This document shows, one piece after another, positions 6,546 to 6,632 of a stretch of 6,632 bases of DNA. The notes under the pieces are model-generated. The model was not told the origin of the DNA. It did no database searches and was given only the letters and a program-made list of their open reading frames with translations. A program made the position numbers and the translations under genes. The stretch comes from Kistimonas scapharcae (GTDB taxonomy: Bacteria; Pseudomonadota; Gammaproteobacteria; Pseudomonadales; Endozoicomonadaceae), in assembly GCF_039540975.1 (NCBI RefSeq), contig NZ_BAABFL010000339.1, forward strand, positions 1 to 6,632, given 5' to 3'. Every line of letters begins with the position of its first letter. The first letter of the stretch is position 1.

Positions 6546-6632
6546 TTACTTTACTAGGGGCTGTTGACGTTTCATTGAAAGCCTTGAACCAAGCCTGAAA
6601 ATCCGCAGTATGTTGCTACCGCTCATGCTTTC
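6546..6632 (-). mobile_element. Tail of an ORF entering from the right, possibly a transposase end with IS terminus
   Basis: A minus-strand frame is open from the window edge to TAA at 6546-6548, with visible C-terminal residues ending SRLSMKRQQPLVK. It is basic, like many transposase C-termini. The last codons run through a sequence that on the plus strand reads GGGGCTGTTGACGTTTCA (6557-6574), just after ACTA. A GGGNTGTTGA-like edge next to a short TA-containing target is typical of several IS terminal inverted repeats. The partner repeat lies outside the window, so this is only a suggestion; an ordinary upstream gene end is possible. Confidence 0.25.

Noticed and set aside
1..6632. CRISPR array, tRNA or rRNA gene
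   Set aside because: No regularly spaced direct repeats, tRNA cloverleaf or rRNA-like segments were found on either strand by eye.

Overview
The window looks like chromosomal DNA of a Gram-negative gammaproteobacterium, possibly a marine one. This rests on the compact gene layout, moderate GC by eye, a RarD-type EamA permease close to the enterobacterial form, and a respiratory-type glycerol-3-phosphate dehydrogenase. The genus cannot be fixed from the sequence alone.

Layout. Positions 1-565 are sparse. They hold one short minus-strand ORF (54-242) with a signal-peptide-like N-terminus, a perfect 9-bp-arm hairpin just upstream of it (277-303), and a weak, possibly broken minus-strand reading frame up to the rarD start. 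rarD runs on the plus strand (566-1459). It converges on a minus-strand three-gene cluster filling 1480-6392. In transcription order the cluster is an alkyldihydroxyacetonephosphate synthase-like flavoprotein (4788-6392), a GlpD-type FAD glycerol-3-phosphate dehydrogenase (3118-4731) and an FGGY-family kinase (1480-3033). The genes are 56 and 84 bp apart, each with its own plausible ribosome binding site, and are probably one operon. The leader (6393-6545) carries nested inverted repeats that could be an operator. The right edge (6546-6632) carries the tail of an ORF entering from outside, which may be the end of an insertion sequence.

How the genes may work together. The three cluster products all belong to families that act on three-carbon or sugar polyol phosphates. 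In one model the kinase makes a phosphorylated triose or polyol, the GlpD-like enzyme oxidises glycerol 3-phosphate to DHAP and passes electrons to the quinone pool, and the AGPS-like flavoprotein uses a DHAP-derived acyl ester to form an ether bond. The acyltransferase and reductase needed for a full ether-lipid route are not in the window. The kinase lacks one glycerol-kinase pocket residue, and the AGPS-like protein has His-Gln-His where the animal enzyme has three histidines. A different catabolic substrate is therefore equally possible. This cluster is the most interesting content of the window.
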